Positions 41,481 through 51,001 are shown, numbered from the stretch's first letter. The stretch is 61,363 nucleotides of DNA from Chitinophagales bacterium (GCA_017303455.1 JAFLBM010000025.1:1-61363); one strand, 5' to 3'. Notes: generated from the sequence alone by a model not told the origin. Numbers and translations are program-made.

Positions 41481-41583
41481 TCCATTCAGTTAAGTCAACA
41501 ATAAAAGTTTGCTATTAAACAGTTTTAATACCAAGCAAGCAATGAAGTTAGAATTTTAGCAGCAAATCGTTATTGAAGAGGCA

Positions 41584-42408
41584 TTATTGAAATTTACGGC
41601 TCAGCATATACAGCACTTTTTTCTGTGCATCTGTGAGACTGGTCTTTGTAGTATCCTGCAACCAATGCCGTTTAAATCCAACAATAGCGGCTGTTGTATC
41701 CTTCAGGTCGAAACCAACAATACGTATGGCTGACAAGTGATCGAAATTAGCCGGAACACTAACACCTGTTGTGTCTCCCCACCACATACCGAAGCCCTGT
41801 TCTGCAAATTGTTGCCAGGGAAAACGCCAGTTGGGGTCATTTTTCCGGGTTGGGGCGATATCTCCATGTCCGATGAAGTTAGCTGCAGGAATACTGAATG
41901 CTCTTTTCAGTCTTCCCAATAGTTCTGCCAGGCTTTTTAATTGCGGTTCAGTAAAATAATCATACCCGTTATTATCAAGCTCAATCCCGATACTGGAAGA
42001 ATTAATATCTGTTGCATTGCCCCATTTACTTACTCCTGCATGGTGGGCCCGCAGCAGGTCGTTCAGCATATGGTAAACCGTTCCGTCTTCGCAGATCACA
42101 TAATGAGCACTTACCTGTGTGCGGGGAAGGGTAAAGGTTCGTAATGTTTGCTCACAACTGTTTTGTGCCGTATGGTGAATGATCACATAATTAGGACGGC
42201 GCATCGACAAGTTGGTAGTTCCGACAAACTGGTCGGCATAGTCTAAACCCGCCGAATCATTCAAGGGGTATTTGCGGAGTAACCTGGAAAATTCTTTGGC
42301 CTGTTTCTTATATGTTTTGTTAGTAGCACTATAAGCATTTTTTGTACAGCTATATACTAATACTGAAATAACTAACAAAGTGAACAAAACAGTTAATCGT
42401 TGCTTCAT
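41584..42408 (-). CDS. N-acetylmuramoyl-L-alanine amidase, lipoprotein
   Basis: The 274-residue protein has a lipoprotein signal (LLVISVLVYSC) and an Amidase_2 (AmpD-like) zinc domain: VIIHHTAQNSCEQTLRTF with the first zinc His, VGVSKWGNATDINSSSIGIEL-type central strands, and IGHGDIAPTRKNDPNWRFPW with the later zinc His. It cleaves the amide between muramic acid and L-alanine, probably on wall fragments or the sacculus in the periplasm. A near-perfect promoter lies 5 nt upstream, so the mRNA may have almost no leader. Confidence 0.93.
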   Translation of the reverse strand: MKQRLTVLFTLLVISVLVYSCTKNAYSATNKTYKKQAKEFSRLLRKYPLNDSAGLDYADQFVGTTNLSMRRPNYVIIHHTAQNSCEQTLRTFTLPRTQVSAHYVICEDGTVYHMLNDLLRAHHAGVSKWGNATDINSSSIGIELDNNGYDYFTEPQLKSLAELLGRLKRAFSIPAANFIGHGDIAPTRKNDPNWRFPWQQFAEQGFGMWWGDTTGVSVPANFDHLSAIRIVGFDLKDTTAAIVGFKRHWLQDTTKTSLTDAQKKVLYMLSRKFQ

Positions 42409-42413
42409 AGTTT

Positions 42414-42421
42414 CAAAATTA
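42414..42421 (-). promoter_or_regulatory. Predicted -7 element of the amidase gene
   Basis: On the minus strand TAATTTTG matches TAnnTTTG exactly and ends 5 nt before the ATG. A TTTG lies about 22 nt upstream. The start of transcription would fall at or next to the start codon. Confidence 0.5.
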
Positions 42422-42626
42422 CAGCAGCAAAATACTAAAGAAACAAAGACAAGTTACCGGCAAAATACCGCATACTTATTTTAAAGAACTGAACCTGTAA
42501 TTGCAAAAGCCTTGTAATAATTTGCGAAAGATGTTAATCAGTTCTTAATTGCTGCATTTCTATGATCCCGTTTACAATATATAGACAGGTGCTGTCGTAT
42601 AACTGGTCCACCACCTGTTTTACGTT

Positions 42627-43265
42627 ATGAAATTTGTTATTGCCAGCCTGCTGATCATATTTGCTTCCTTTATACTCCCGGAAAAAGAAAAATTAACTGC
42701 AAGATCACCTTTGGGGGATTACTCCTCTGCCTGGAATGATCCTAAATACCTGAAATGTAATACCGCCGCAAAAGCCGGCTATATGAGTGCCAATGAAAGA
42801 GAGTTGATCTATATACTGAATTTAGCCAGGATAAACCCTTCCCTGTTTGCCGGTACGGTGGTAAAAAATTACCCGGAAAAAAGTGGCAGGGGCTATCTGG
42901 TCAATTCGGACTACTACAAATCCTTGTTGGATACCATGAAAAAAATGAAACCAGTTAACCTGCTGCAACCTGATTCACTTTGTTATACCAGTGCATTTTG
43001 TCATGCAGTAAGTGCTGGCAATGCTGCCTATACCGGGCACGACCGTCAAACAGATGATTGTAAAGAAAAAAGGAATTTTAACGGGGAATGCTGTGATTAC
43101 GGCAACGAAAAACCACTTGACATCGTGCTGTCATTATTAATTGACAACTGGGTTCCCTCCCTGGGTCATCGCTGGATATGTCTTAACTCCTACAAACGAA
43201 TTGGCGTTTCGATTCAGCCACATAAAGGCTACCGTCATAATGCAGTGCTTGATTTTCACTACTGA
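42627..43265 (+). CDS. CAP-domain (SCP/PR1-like) secreted protein
   Basis: The 212-residue protein has a hydrophobic N-terminus (MKFVIASLLIIFASFILP) and a CAP domain: MSANERELIYILNLARINPSLFA, CHAVSAGNAAYTGHDR and PSLGHRWICLNSYKRIGVSI. The two His residues of the CAP cavity fit GHDR and GHRW. Bacterial members are extracellular and of mostly unknown role. It converges with icmF, 2 nt apart. Confidence 0.88.
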   Translation: MKFVIASLLIIFASFILPEKEKLTARSPLGDYSSAWNDPKYLKCNTAAKAGYMSANERELIYILNLARINPSLFAGTVVKNYPEKSGRGYLVNSDYYKSLLDTMKKMKPVNLLQPDSLCYTSAFCHAVSAGNAAYTGHDRQTDDCKEKRNFNGECCDYGNEKPLDIVLSLLIDNWVPSLGHRWICLNSYKRIGVSIQPHKGYRHNAVLDFHY

Positions 43266-43267
43266 TC

Positions 43268-46200
43268 TTACATATTGCGCCGGTACTGCCCCCCCACTTC
43301 ATATAAAGCATGGGTGATCTGGCCCAATGAACAATACTTCACCGTTTCCATCAGTTGTGCAAAGAGGTTTCCGTTATTGATCGCCACTTCCTTTAACTTC
43401 TTCAATTCGTTTTCACTATTTGATTCATTTCGCTTCCAAAAGGCTTCCAGGTTCCTGATCTGCTGTTCTTTTTCTTCGGTAGTACTCCTGATCACTTCTC
43501 CGGGAATAATAGTAGGGCTTCCTTTTTTATTCAGGAAAGTATTCACACCGATCAATGGTAATTCGCCGGTATGCTTTTGGTGTTCGTAGAAAAGACTTTC
43601 TTCCTGGATCTTATTGCGCTGGTACATTCTTTCCATAGCCCCCAATACACCACCCCTTTCTGTAAGACGGTCAAATTCGGATAATACGGCTTCCTCCACC
43701 AGGTCGGTCAGTTCTTCAATGGCAAAACTACCCTGGATGAAATTCTCTGTATTAGCTGTACCCAGTTCCCGGTTAATGATCAGTTGGATCGCCATCGCCC
43801 TTCTCACACTTTCTTCCGTTGGCGTGGTAATGGCTTCGTCATAAGCGTTTGTATGTAAGGAATTACAATTATCATAGATCGCATACAAAGCCTGCAGTGT
43901 CGTTCTTATATCATTGAAGTCAATTTCCTGGGCATGTAAACTTCTGCCGGATGTCTGAATATGGTACTTCATCATCTGGCTGCGTTTGTTTGCTTTGTAT
44001 TTATACTTCATGGCTTTTGCCCAGATACGTCTTGATACACGACCGATCACACTGTATTCCGGGTCCATGCCATTACTGAAAAAGAATGAGAGGTTGGGTG
44101 CAAAATCATCAATATTCATTCCCCGGCTGAGATAGTATTCAACATAAGTAAATCCGTTAGCCAATGTAAAAGCTAATTGGGTGATAGGATTAGCACCGGC
44201 TTCTGCAATGTGATAACCGCTGATCGAAACCGAATAAAAATTCCTGACCTTTTGTTTGATAAAATATTCCTGCACATCACCCATCAGTTTCAATGCAAAC
44301 TCAGTGGAGAAAATACAGGTATTTTGCGCCTGGTCTTCTTTCAGAATATCTGCCTGTACCGTTCCCCTCACCTGCTGCAAGGCCGTTTGCCTGCATTGCT
44401 CATAAATCTCCCCGGGTAATACTTCTTCCCCGCTCAATCCCAATAATTTTAAACCTAATCCATTATTTCCTTCGGGCAGTTCGCCGGGAAAAGAAGAGTT
44501 ATGATATCGAGGAGCCGGGAAATGTTTGTATTTAGCTGTACTGATTTTCTTTACTTCGTCCCACAAACCCAGTTCGGTGATTTTCTTTTCACATTGCTGG
44601 TCAATGGCTGCATTCATAAAGAAAGCAAGAATGATGGGGGCCGGTCCGTTGATGGTCATGGATACAGAGGTCTTCGGATCACATAAATCAAACCCGCTGT
44701 ATAATTTCTTTGCATCATCTACGGTGGCAATGCTTACACCACTATTACCGATCTTACCATAAATATCAGGACGATGACCCGGATCTTCGCCATATAAGGT
44801 CACACTGTCAAAAGCAGTAGATAATCTTTTGGCCGGCTGATCGGTAGATACATAATGAAACCTGCGGTTCGTTCTTTCCGGCCCGCCTTCCCCGGCAAAC
44901 ATTCTCGTTGGGTCTTCTCCCTCTCTTTTTAACGGAAAGACTCCGGCTGTAAATGGAAAATGACCGGGTACATTTTCCTGCGCCTGCCATTTCAATAGAT
45001 CACCCCAATCTTTATATGTTGGCAACACTACTTTAGGAATTCTTGTACCCGATAAACTCTTTGTGAACATTTCCTGCCGGATCACTTTATCCCTGACTGT
45101 ATATTCATAATAATCTTTCTGGTATTCTTTTACTTTTTCAGGCCAGTTACTGATCAGCTTACGGCTGACGGGTGTTAACTGGTCCTGGTAAAAAATGATC
45201 TGTTCCTGAACAGCTTTCCCCAATCCCTCCGAAAGAGGGGTTTTTGCCTCCTTACCCTGCAAGATCACTAATGCACCTTGTAACTGGTATAATTTAGAAG
45301 CAATAGCCGCCTGGTCTTTTACCAGCTGGTCATAGTTCCGGTTATTTTCACTGATCTCACTCAGGTAACGGGTGCGACTGGAAGGAATAATGGCCTGTGA
45401 AACTTTTGCTGTTTCGGCAAACCGGTAGTCACCAAAAACAGTTTTTGTTTTGGTTTCAATTTTTTTCAGCAGCAATTCAAACAAATGATTGACCCCATCA
45501 TCATTGAACTTACTGGCCATGGTGCCAATGACAGGCAGTTCTTCATCTTTGGCTGTCCATAAACTGTGATTGCGTTTGTATTGCTTGCGTACATCTGCCA
45601 AAGCATCCAATGCCCCGGCCTTATCAAACTTATTGATACAAACCAGGTCCGCATAGTCCAGCATATTGATCTTCTCCAGTTGCGAGGCAGCACCATACTC
45701 AGGTGTCATCACATACATGCTTACATCACAATAATCCAGTATCGACGCATCACTTTGCCCCACACCTGCACTTTCCAAAATAATAAAATCAAATGCAGCG
45801 GCTTTGCAGATATCAATCGCTTCCTGCACAGCACTGCTTAATGCGGTATTATCATCCCTTGTGGCAAGACTGCGCATATAAGCCCTCGGGTGAGAGATCG
45901 CATTCATCCGTATCCGGTCGCCCAGCAAAGCGCCACCTGTTTTTTTCTTGGAGGGATCCACAGAAATAACAGCAATTGTTTTACCGGTGAAATTCACAAG
46001 AAAGCGGCGGACGATCTCGTCTGTTACCGATGATTTTCCTGCACCACCGGTACCTGTTATGCCGAGCACTGGTGCCCCCCCACCTCCCGAAAGGAGGTCT
46101 TTGGAATCCGATAATCTTTTTATTTCCTTCAATTGGTCAGAATAATCTCCTCCCGCTTCTGCAATACTTATTGCCTTCGCTATTTTCCTTACATCTTTTA

Positions 46201-46687
46201 CTTCATCCAACGGAAGTTTTCCATTCCATTGAACTGCTGAAGCCCCTCCTGCGGAGGGGTTGGGGAGGCTGCATTGCCTGATCACATCCTCAATCATTCC
46301 TTCCAACCCCATTTGTCTTCCGTCATCAGGGGAGTAGATCCTGCTGATACCATATTGATGCAATTCTTCAATTTCATCTGGAAGGATGGTGCCACCGCCA
46401 CCGCCAAATATTTTGATATGACCACAGCCATTTTCTTCCAGCAGGTCCTTCATGTATTTGAAAAATTCCACATGCCCGCCCTGGTAAGAGGTGATGGCAA
46501 TTCCCTGCACATCTTCTTCGATCGCCGTTTCCACGATTTCCTTAACGGAACGGTTATGACCTAAGTGGATGATCTCGGCACCCTTACTCTGCATGATGCG
46601 GCGCATGATATTGATAGCAGCGTCGTGTCCGTCAAAAAGAGAAGCTGCTGTAACGATCCGAACCTTATTAACCGGGGTATAACTCAT
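43268..46687 (-). CDS. icmF: Fused isobutyryl-CoA mutase (IcmF type)
   Basis: The 1139-residue protein combines three modules. Residues 1 to about 140 are the B12-binding domain (LFDGHDAAINIMRRIM, with the DxH cobalt ligand motif). Residues 205 to about 420 are a MeaB-like G-protein chaperone (GITGTGGAGKSSVTDEIVRRF as P-loop). From about 560 to the end is the acyl-CoA mutase TIM barrel (FPFTAGVFPLKREGEDPTRMF, then GEGGPERTNRRFHYVS). It interconverts isobutyryl-CoA and n-butyryl-CoA, or related acyl-CoAs. Three in-frame copies of the C/G-rich palindrome encode linker segments (about residues 139-151, 195-206 and 480-492). It is monocistronic. Confidence 0.94.
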   Translation of the reverse strand: MSYTPVNKVRIVTAASLFDGHDAAINIMRRIMQSKGAEIIHLGHNRSVKEIVETAIEEDVQGIAITSYQGGHVEFFKYMKDLLEENGCGHIKIFGGGGGTILPDEIEELHQYGISRIYSPDDGRQMGLEGMIEDVIRQCSLPNPSAGGASAVQWNGKLPLDEVKDVRKIAKAISIAEAGGDYSDQLKEIKRLSDSKDLLSGGGGAPVLGITGTGGAGKSSVTDEIVRRFLVNFTGKTIAVISVDPSKKKTGGALLGDRIRMNAISHPRAYMRSLATRDDNTALSSAVQEAIDICKAAAFDFIILESAGVGQSDASILDYCDVSMYVMTPEYGAASQLEKINMLDYADLVCINKFDKAGALDALADVRKQYKRNHSLWTAKDEELPVIGTMASKFNDDGVNHLFELLLKKIETKTKTVFGDYRFAETAKVSQAIIPSSRTRYLSEISENNRNYDQLVKDQAAIASKLYQLQGALVILQGKEAKTPLSEGLGKAVQEQIIFYQDQLTPVSRKLISNWPEKVKEYQKDYYEYTVRDKVIRQEMFTKSLSGTRIPKVVLPTYKDWGDLLKWQAQENVPGHFPFTAGVFPLKREGEDPTRMFAGEGGPERTNRRFHYVSTDQPAKRLSTAFDSVTLYGEDPGHRPDIYGKIGNSGVSIATVDDAKKLYSGFDLCDPKTSVSMTINGPAPIILAFFMNAAIDQQCEKKITELGLWDEVKKISTAKYKHFPAPRYHNSSFPGELPEGNNGLGLKLLGLSGEEVLPGEIYEQCRQTALQQVRGTVQADILKEDQAQNTCIFSTEFALKLMGDVQEYFIKQKVRNFYSVSISGYHIAEAGANPITQLAFTLANGFTYVEYYLSRGMNIDDFAPNLSFFFSNGMDPEYSVIGRVSRRIWAKAMKYKYKANKRSQMMKYHIQTSGRSLHAQEIDFNDIRTTLQALYAIYDNCNSLHTNAYDEAITTPTEESVRRAMAIQLIINRELGTANTENFIQGSFAIEELTDLVEEAVLSEFDRLTERGGVLGAMERMYQRNKIQEESLFYEHQKHTGELPLIGVNTFLNKKGSPTIIPGEVIRSTTEEKEQQIRNLEAFWKRNESNSENELKKLKEVAINNGNLFAQLMETVKYCSLGQITHALYEVGGQYRRNM
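45213..45248 (-). repeat. C/G-rich palindromic repeat, icmF copy 1
   Basis: The coding strand holds CCCCTCTTTCGGAGGG followed by ATTGGGGAAAGC, encoding KTPLSEGLGKA between the G domain and the mutase domain. Same palindrome-plus-arm layout as in rtcB. Confidence 0.7.
46071..46103 (-). repeat. C/G-rich palindromic repeat, icmF copy 2
   Basis: The coding strand holds GACCTCCTTTCGGGAGG and then TGGGGGGGC, encoding DLLSGGGGA just before the P-loop domain. The arm is less conserved than in the other copies. Confidence 0.55.
46236..46272 (-). repeat. C/G-rich palindromic repeat, icmF copy 3
   Basis: The coding strand holds GCCTCCCCAAC and CCCTCCGCAGGAGGG, encoding SLPNPSAGGA right after the B12-binding domain. 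The orientation is opposite to icmF copy 1. Confidence 0.7.
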
Positions 46688-46744
46688 AAATATGCAAGCT
46701 TAGTGCTGGGCAAATTTAATCCTAAAAGCTAATACCTGTTAGTG

Positions 46745-46775
46745 TTGCTGGCAGGTAGCCATTTCCCTACATTTG
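46745..46775 (+). promoter_or_regulatory. Predicted promoter of the amgK-murU pair
   Basis: TACATTTG (46768-46775) matches TAnnTTTG exactly and TTG (46745-46747) lies 20 nt upstream. Transcription is expected at about 46780, which is the A of the first ATG, so the mRNA is probably leaderless. Confidence 0.6.
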
Positions 46776-46779
46776 CTGC

Positions 46780-48246
46780 ATGCAGCATGCTATTGAAGCG
46801 ATCCAACAGCTTTATACTGAATGGAAAGGCCAGCCGCCCTTGTCGATTGACGTATTGCCCCAGTCGGGCAGCGAACGCCGCTATTTCCGGTTGCACGGGA
46901 AAGAGGGTTCGGTGATTGGCACTTATGGAGCCAATATCAAAGAGAATGAGAGTTTCATATATTTCTCCGATCTCTTCAGTGAAAAAAAATTGGCGACGCC
47001 CCAGATACTGGCCGTCAGCAAAGACCGGGTATTTTATTTACAGGAAGATTTTGGTGACACGTCGCTGCTGAATAAACTGGAAGCTGCCGGTTTCACTCCT
47101 TATGTTTATGATCTTTTCCAAAAAAGCCTGGCTGAACTGGCCCGTTTACAGGTAACAGGTGATAAAGGTTTGGATTATGACCGCTGTCTTACCAATAAAG
47201 AATTTGGCAAGCAGGCCATCATGGCCGATCTGCTCTATTTCAAATACTATTTTTTAGACGCTTTACGCAAGCCTTATGATAAACAAAAACTTATTGATGA
47301 TTTTGAAGCATTAAGTAATTACCTGACCCATACCGAGTACAAATATTTTATGTTCCGGGATTTTCAAAGCCGGAATATTATGGTAACCCCTGATGAAAAT
47401 GTCCATTTCATCGACTACCAGGGTGGTATGAAAGGTGCCCCACAGTATGATGTGGCCAGTATGCTCTGGCAGGCCAGAGCCAACTTACCTGATGAGTGGA
47501 AAGACAATTTACTGGTGGATTATATGGATACGTTTGAACAATTGATCAATGCCCCGCTTGACAGGAATATTTTCCGAAGCCAGTATAACGGGTATGTACT
47601 GATCCGCTTATTACAAGTATTAGGTGCTTATGGTTTCAGGGGATTGTTTGAAAGAAAAGCCCAGTTCCTTACCAGTATTCCATTAGCATTAAGAAACCTC
47701 CGGGATTTTTTCCAGCACCAGAGCCTGGGTATATCCGTTCCGGAATTCAAAAAAGTACTCGATATGTGCGTGGCGGATGAGATCATTCAGCAATTTACTC
47801 CCACACAGGCAACAGAACAAACCCCGCTGATTGTAAAGATCAGCAGCTTCTCTTACCGCAAACAAATACCGGCAGATGATACGGAGAATGGCGGTGGTTT
47901 TGTTTTTGATTGCCGTGGTATCTTAAACCCGGGCCGGGTGGAAAGCATGAAAACACAAACCGGCCGTGATAAACAGGTAAAAGATTTTTTAGAACAGCAG
48001 ACCAAGATGCCGGAATTCCTGAACAGTGTGTTCGATATCGTGGATATTACCGTGGAAGAATATATTAACCGTGGTTTTGAAAGCCTGATGGTCAGTTTTG
48101 GTTGCACCGGCGGCCAGCACCGCAGCGTGTATGCAGCCGATGCAATGGCCCGGCATTTAAAAAATAAGTTCAAAGTAAAAATCGAACTCAATCACTGGGT
48201 ACAGGACGAAAAAAACTGGCAAAACCCACTACCAGAGAAGCAATGA
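46780..48246 (+). CDS. AmgK-like sugar kinase fused to a RapZ C-terminal-like domain
   Basis: The 488-residue protein has an N-terminal APH/AmgK phosphotransferase domain (FLQEDFGDTSLLNKL-type N-lobe, seen as YLQEDFGDTSLL; catalytic MFRDFQSRNIM and metal site HFIDYQGGMKG), covering residues 1 to about 330. The C-terminal 145 residues resemble the RapZ C-terminal domain (FDCRGILNPGR, and SFGCTGGQHRSVYAADAMARHL). AmgK phosphorylates MurNAc or GlcNAc at C1 in wall recycling. In RapZ the C-terminal part binds glucosamine-6-phosphate and small RNA; here it may sense wall sugars, which is inference. The next gene, MurU-like, overlaps by 4 nt. Confidence 0.88.
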   Translation: MQHAIEAIQQLYTEWKGQPPLSIDVLPQSGSERRYFRLHGKEGSVIGTYGANIKENESFIYFSDLFSEKKLATPQILAVSKDRVFYLQEDFGDTSLLNKLEAAGFTPYVYDLFQKSLAELARLQVTGDKGLDYDRCLTNKEFGKQAIMADLLYFKYYFLDALRKPYDKQKLIDDFEALSNYLTHTEYKYFMFRDFQSRNIMVTPDENVHFIDYQGGMKGAPQYDVASMLWQARANLPDEWKDNLLVDYMDTFEQLINAPLDRNIFRSQYNGYVLIRLLQVLGAYGFRGLFERKAQFLTSIPLALRNLRDFFQHQSLGISVPEFKKVLDMCVADEIIQQFTPTQATEQTPLIVKISSFSYRKQIPADDTENGGGFVFDCRGILNPGRVESMKTQTGRDKQVKDFLEQQTKMPEFLNSVFDIVDITVEEYINRGFESLMVSFGCTGGQHRSVYAADAMARHLKNKFKVKIELNHWVQDEKNWQNPLPEKQ

Positions 48247-48959
48247 AAGCAATGATTTTTTCCGCCGGGCTCGGCACCCGGTTCAAACCATGGACAGACA
48301 AGCACCCCAAGGCGCTTGCCATCATAAATGGTAAAACACTGTTGCAGCGTAACATTGAATACCTGCAGCAATATGGCATCACCGATGTCATTGTCAATGT
48401 TCATCATTTTGCAGAGCAGGTAATTGAGACATTGGAAAAAAACAAAGGTTGGGGAAGTACTATAACGATCAGTGACGAAAGAGAGGAATTACTAGATACA
48501 GGTGGCGGCCTGCTGAAAGCCAAAGATCTTTTTACACCCGGCGAAAGATTCATTACCTGCAATGTCGATATTCTCACCGAGTTCAGCATTGATACCTTGA
48601 GAACCTATCATGAAGAGAATAAGCCACTGATCTCTTTTGGTGTTACCAAACGTAAAACTTCCCGCAATCTTCTTTTCGATACCGATGATCGCCTCTGCGG
48701 ATGGATCAATAATAATACAGGGGAAAAACGAATCGCACTGCCCAAAAGCGACCTTGTGCAAAGAGCCTATAGCTGTGTGGCCATTTTTGAATACGATGTG
48801 CTGGGTATGCTGCCCTTCACCGGCAAGTTTTCACTCATTGATGTATATCTTGAATTAGGAAAAGAGCATGTGATCCTCGGTTATGATCATACGGGTGATC
48901 GCTGGGTGGATGTGGGCAAACCCGAGTCTGTGGCCATCGCTGAGTCACTTTTTCCCTAA
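48243..48959 (+). CDS. MurU-like sugar-1-phosphate nucleotidyltransferase
   Basis: The 238-residue protein has the nucleotidyltransferase motif MIFSAGLGTRFKPWTDKHPK, then ITDVIVNVHHFAEQVIETL and FITCNVDILTEFS, and lacks the long C-terminal helix domain of RmlA. Its overlap with an AmgK-like kinase matches the AmgK-MurU route that converts MurNAc-1-phosphate to UDP-MurNAc, bypassing de novo synthesis. A related heptose or mannose pyrophosphorylase is possible on sequence alone; context favours MurU. Confidence 0.85.
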   Translation: MKAMIFSAGLGTRFKPWTDKHPKALAIINGKTLLQRNIEYLQQYGITDVIVNVHHFAEQVIETLEKNKGWGSTITISDEREELLDTGGGLLKAKDLFTPGERFITCNVDILTEFSIDTLRTYHEENKPLISFGVTKRKTSRNLLFDTDDRLCGWINNNTGEKRIALPKSDLVQRAYSCVAIFEYDVLGMLPFTGKFSLIDVYLELGKEHVILGYDHTGDRWVDVGKPESVAIAESLFP

Positions 48960-49039
48960 AGATTTCCAAATACCCTGGCAGGGGTAGTCCGCCTGCAAGC
49001 TTTTCTTTTAACTTACAGTTCTATATCTAAACTTTGTAC

Positions 49040-50992
49040 ATGAAAAAATCAGCATTAACGATTGCGGGTCTTTGCATGCTATTGGTAACTTTCTCCCAAT
49101 CCGTCTATGATGCTAAAGAAGCATTTAATCCGCAGTTCTATCCATACCCCGGCAATGATTTTCGCAGTGCCAGTGGCGAACCGGGTCCGAAATACTGGCA
49201 AAACAAAGCCGATTATGTTATCAATTGTAAAATTGACACAAGCAAACACACTGTCACCGGTGATGTCATTATCACCTATACCAATAATAGTCCGGATAAT
49301 CTGCGGTTCGCCTGGCTGCAGTTAGATCAGAATATTTACAGGAAAGATTCCCGTGGTTCTGCCACAACAACCGAAGCAGGAGGCCGCTGGGCCAACTCTA
49401 ATTTCACGGATGGATATGTTATAAGCAGTGTGCAACTGGAAACAGCCGGTGTAACCTATGCACCGGATAAAACCATCACTACTGATACAAGAATGCAGGT
49501 TTGGCTGAAAGACCAATTGAAAACTAACGAAAGTGTAAAAATAAAGATCAGCTATTCATTCACTATACCTGAATACGGAACTGACCGGATGGGAAGATTA
49601 AAAACAAAGAATGGCTGGGTGTATGAAGTGGCGCAGTGGTTTCCCCGGTTATGTGTGTATGATGATATCCAGGGATGGAATACACTGCCTTATGCAGGTG
49701 CGGGAGAGTTTTACCTTGAATATGGCGACATCAGCTTCAACATTACCGCTCCTTCTGATATGATCGTGGTGGGCTCGGGAGAATTATTGAATCCGGCCGA
49801 ATGTTATACAGATGAACAATTAAAAAGATGGGAGGCTGCGTCCAACAGTGACAAGACTGTAATGATCCGCAGTGCGAAAGAAGTGGCTGATAAAAAATCA
49901 AGATCAAAAACAGCATTGACCACCTGGCGGTTCGCTATTCAAAACACGAGAGATGTGGCCTGGGCTGCTTCCAAAGCGTTTGTACAGGATGCAGCAAGGA
50001 TCAATTTGCGCAGCGGGAAAAAATGCATGGCGATCAGTGTGTACCCGGTTGAAAGTATTACCAAGGATGGCTGGCAACGATCTACTGAATTTACCAAGGC
50101 AAGTATTGAACACTATTCCAATAAATGGTTTGAATTCCCTTATCCTGCCGCCACTAATGTGGCCGGTATCGTAGGTGGGATGGAATACCCGGGCATTGTA
50201 TTCTGCAGTCATGAAGCAGCAGGTGCCGGGTTATGGGGTGTGACGGATCATGAATTTGGACATACCTGGTTCCCCATGATCGTGGGCAGCAATGAAAGAA
50301 AATATGCCTGGATGGATGAAGGTTTCAATACATTCATCAATGATTTCTCAACTGCTGCATTCAATAAAGGAGAATTTGAACAGCAAAGTTTTTTTGACGA
50401 TCCTACTTCTGATTTTTCCGTAAAATGGGTTTTCGGTGCCGAAATGGACGGCCTTTATAATGTACCCGAAGTAGTTCAGCAGGGAAACCTCGGCGTGGCT
50501 GCTTACATGAAGCCTTCCCTCATGCTGCATGTGTTACGGAATACCGTGTTAGGTGCGGAACGTTTTGATATGGCGTTTGCTGAATACATCAGGCGCTGGG
50601 CTTTTAAACATCCCACTCCCTGGGATTTTTTTCATACCATGGAAAATGTAAGCGGTGAAGACCTCGGCTGGTTCTGGAGAGGTTGGGTGTTGAATACCTG
50701 GAAAATTGACCAGTCAGTAAAAGCTGTTAACTATATAGACGAAAAACCGGCAAATGGTGCACAGGTAACATTAGAAAATAAAGAGAAGCTACCCATGCCG
50801 GTTACTGTGCTAATTAAAGAAGCCAACGGTAAGGAACATAAACTCAACCTGCCCGTTGAAATATGGCAACGCGGTGCTGAGTGGACATTCTCAGTTCCCA
50901 CTACCAGTGAGATCAAAGAGGTGATACTGGACCCGGACAACCAGTTACCTGACTGGGACCGCAAAAATAACAGCTGGAAAAAGGCATTTTAA
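49040..50992 (+). CDS. M1-family metallopeptidase, secreted
   Basis: I chose ATG 49040 (650 residues); the frame opens two codons earlier with TTG that is part of the promoter. The signal peptide is MKKSALTIAGLCMLLVTFS. The zinc site is DHEFGHTWFPM (HExxH) with the third ligand Glu in YAWMDEGFNTF, 18 residues on. The usual GxMEN motif reads GGMEYPG, common in this subgroup. The protein probably trims peptides in the periplasm. CTAAACTTTG ends 3 nt before the ATG, a near-consensus -7 element, implying a leaderless or very short leader. A strong terminator follows. Confidence 0.92.
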   Translation: MKKSALTIAGLCMLLVTFSQSVYDAKEAFNPQFYPYPGNDFRSASGEPGPKYWQNKADYVINCKIDTSKHTVTGDVIITYTNNSPDNLRFAWLQLDQNIYRKDSRGSATTTEAGGRWANSNFTDGYVISSVQLETAGVTYAPDKTITTDTRMQVWLKDQLKTNESVKIKISYSFTIPEYGTDRMGRLKTKNGWVYEVAQWFPRLCVYDDIQGWNTLPYAGAGEFYLEYGDISFNITAPSDMIVVGSGELLNPAECYTDEQLKRWEAASNSDKTVMIRSAKEVADKKSRSKTALTTWRFAIQNTRDVAWAASKAFVQDAARINLRSGKKCMAISVYPVESITKDGWQRSTEFTKASIEHYSNKWFEFPYPAATNVAGIVGGMEYPGIVFCSHEAAGAGLWGVTDHEFGHTWFPMIVGSNERKYAWMDEGFNTFINDFSTAAFNKGEFEQQSFFDDPTSDFSVKWVFGAEMDGLYNVPEVVQQGNLGVAAYMKPSLMLHVLRNTVLGAERFDMAFAEYIRRWAFKHPTPWDFFHTMENVSGEDLGWFWRGWVLNTWKIDQSVKAVNYIDEKPANGAQVTLENKEKLPMPVTVLIKEANGKEHKLNLPVEIWQRGAEWTFSVPTTSEIKEVILDPDNQLPDWDRKNNSWKKAF

Positions 50993-51001
50993 TCCTTCGT
51001 G

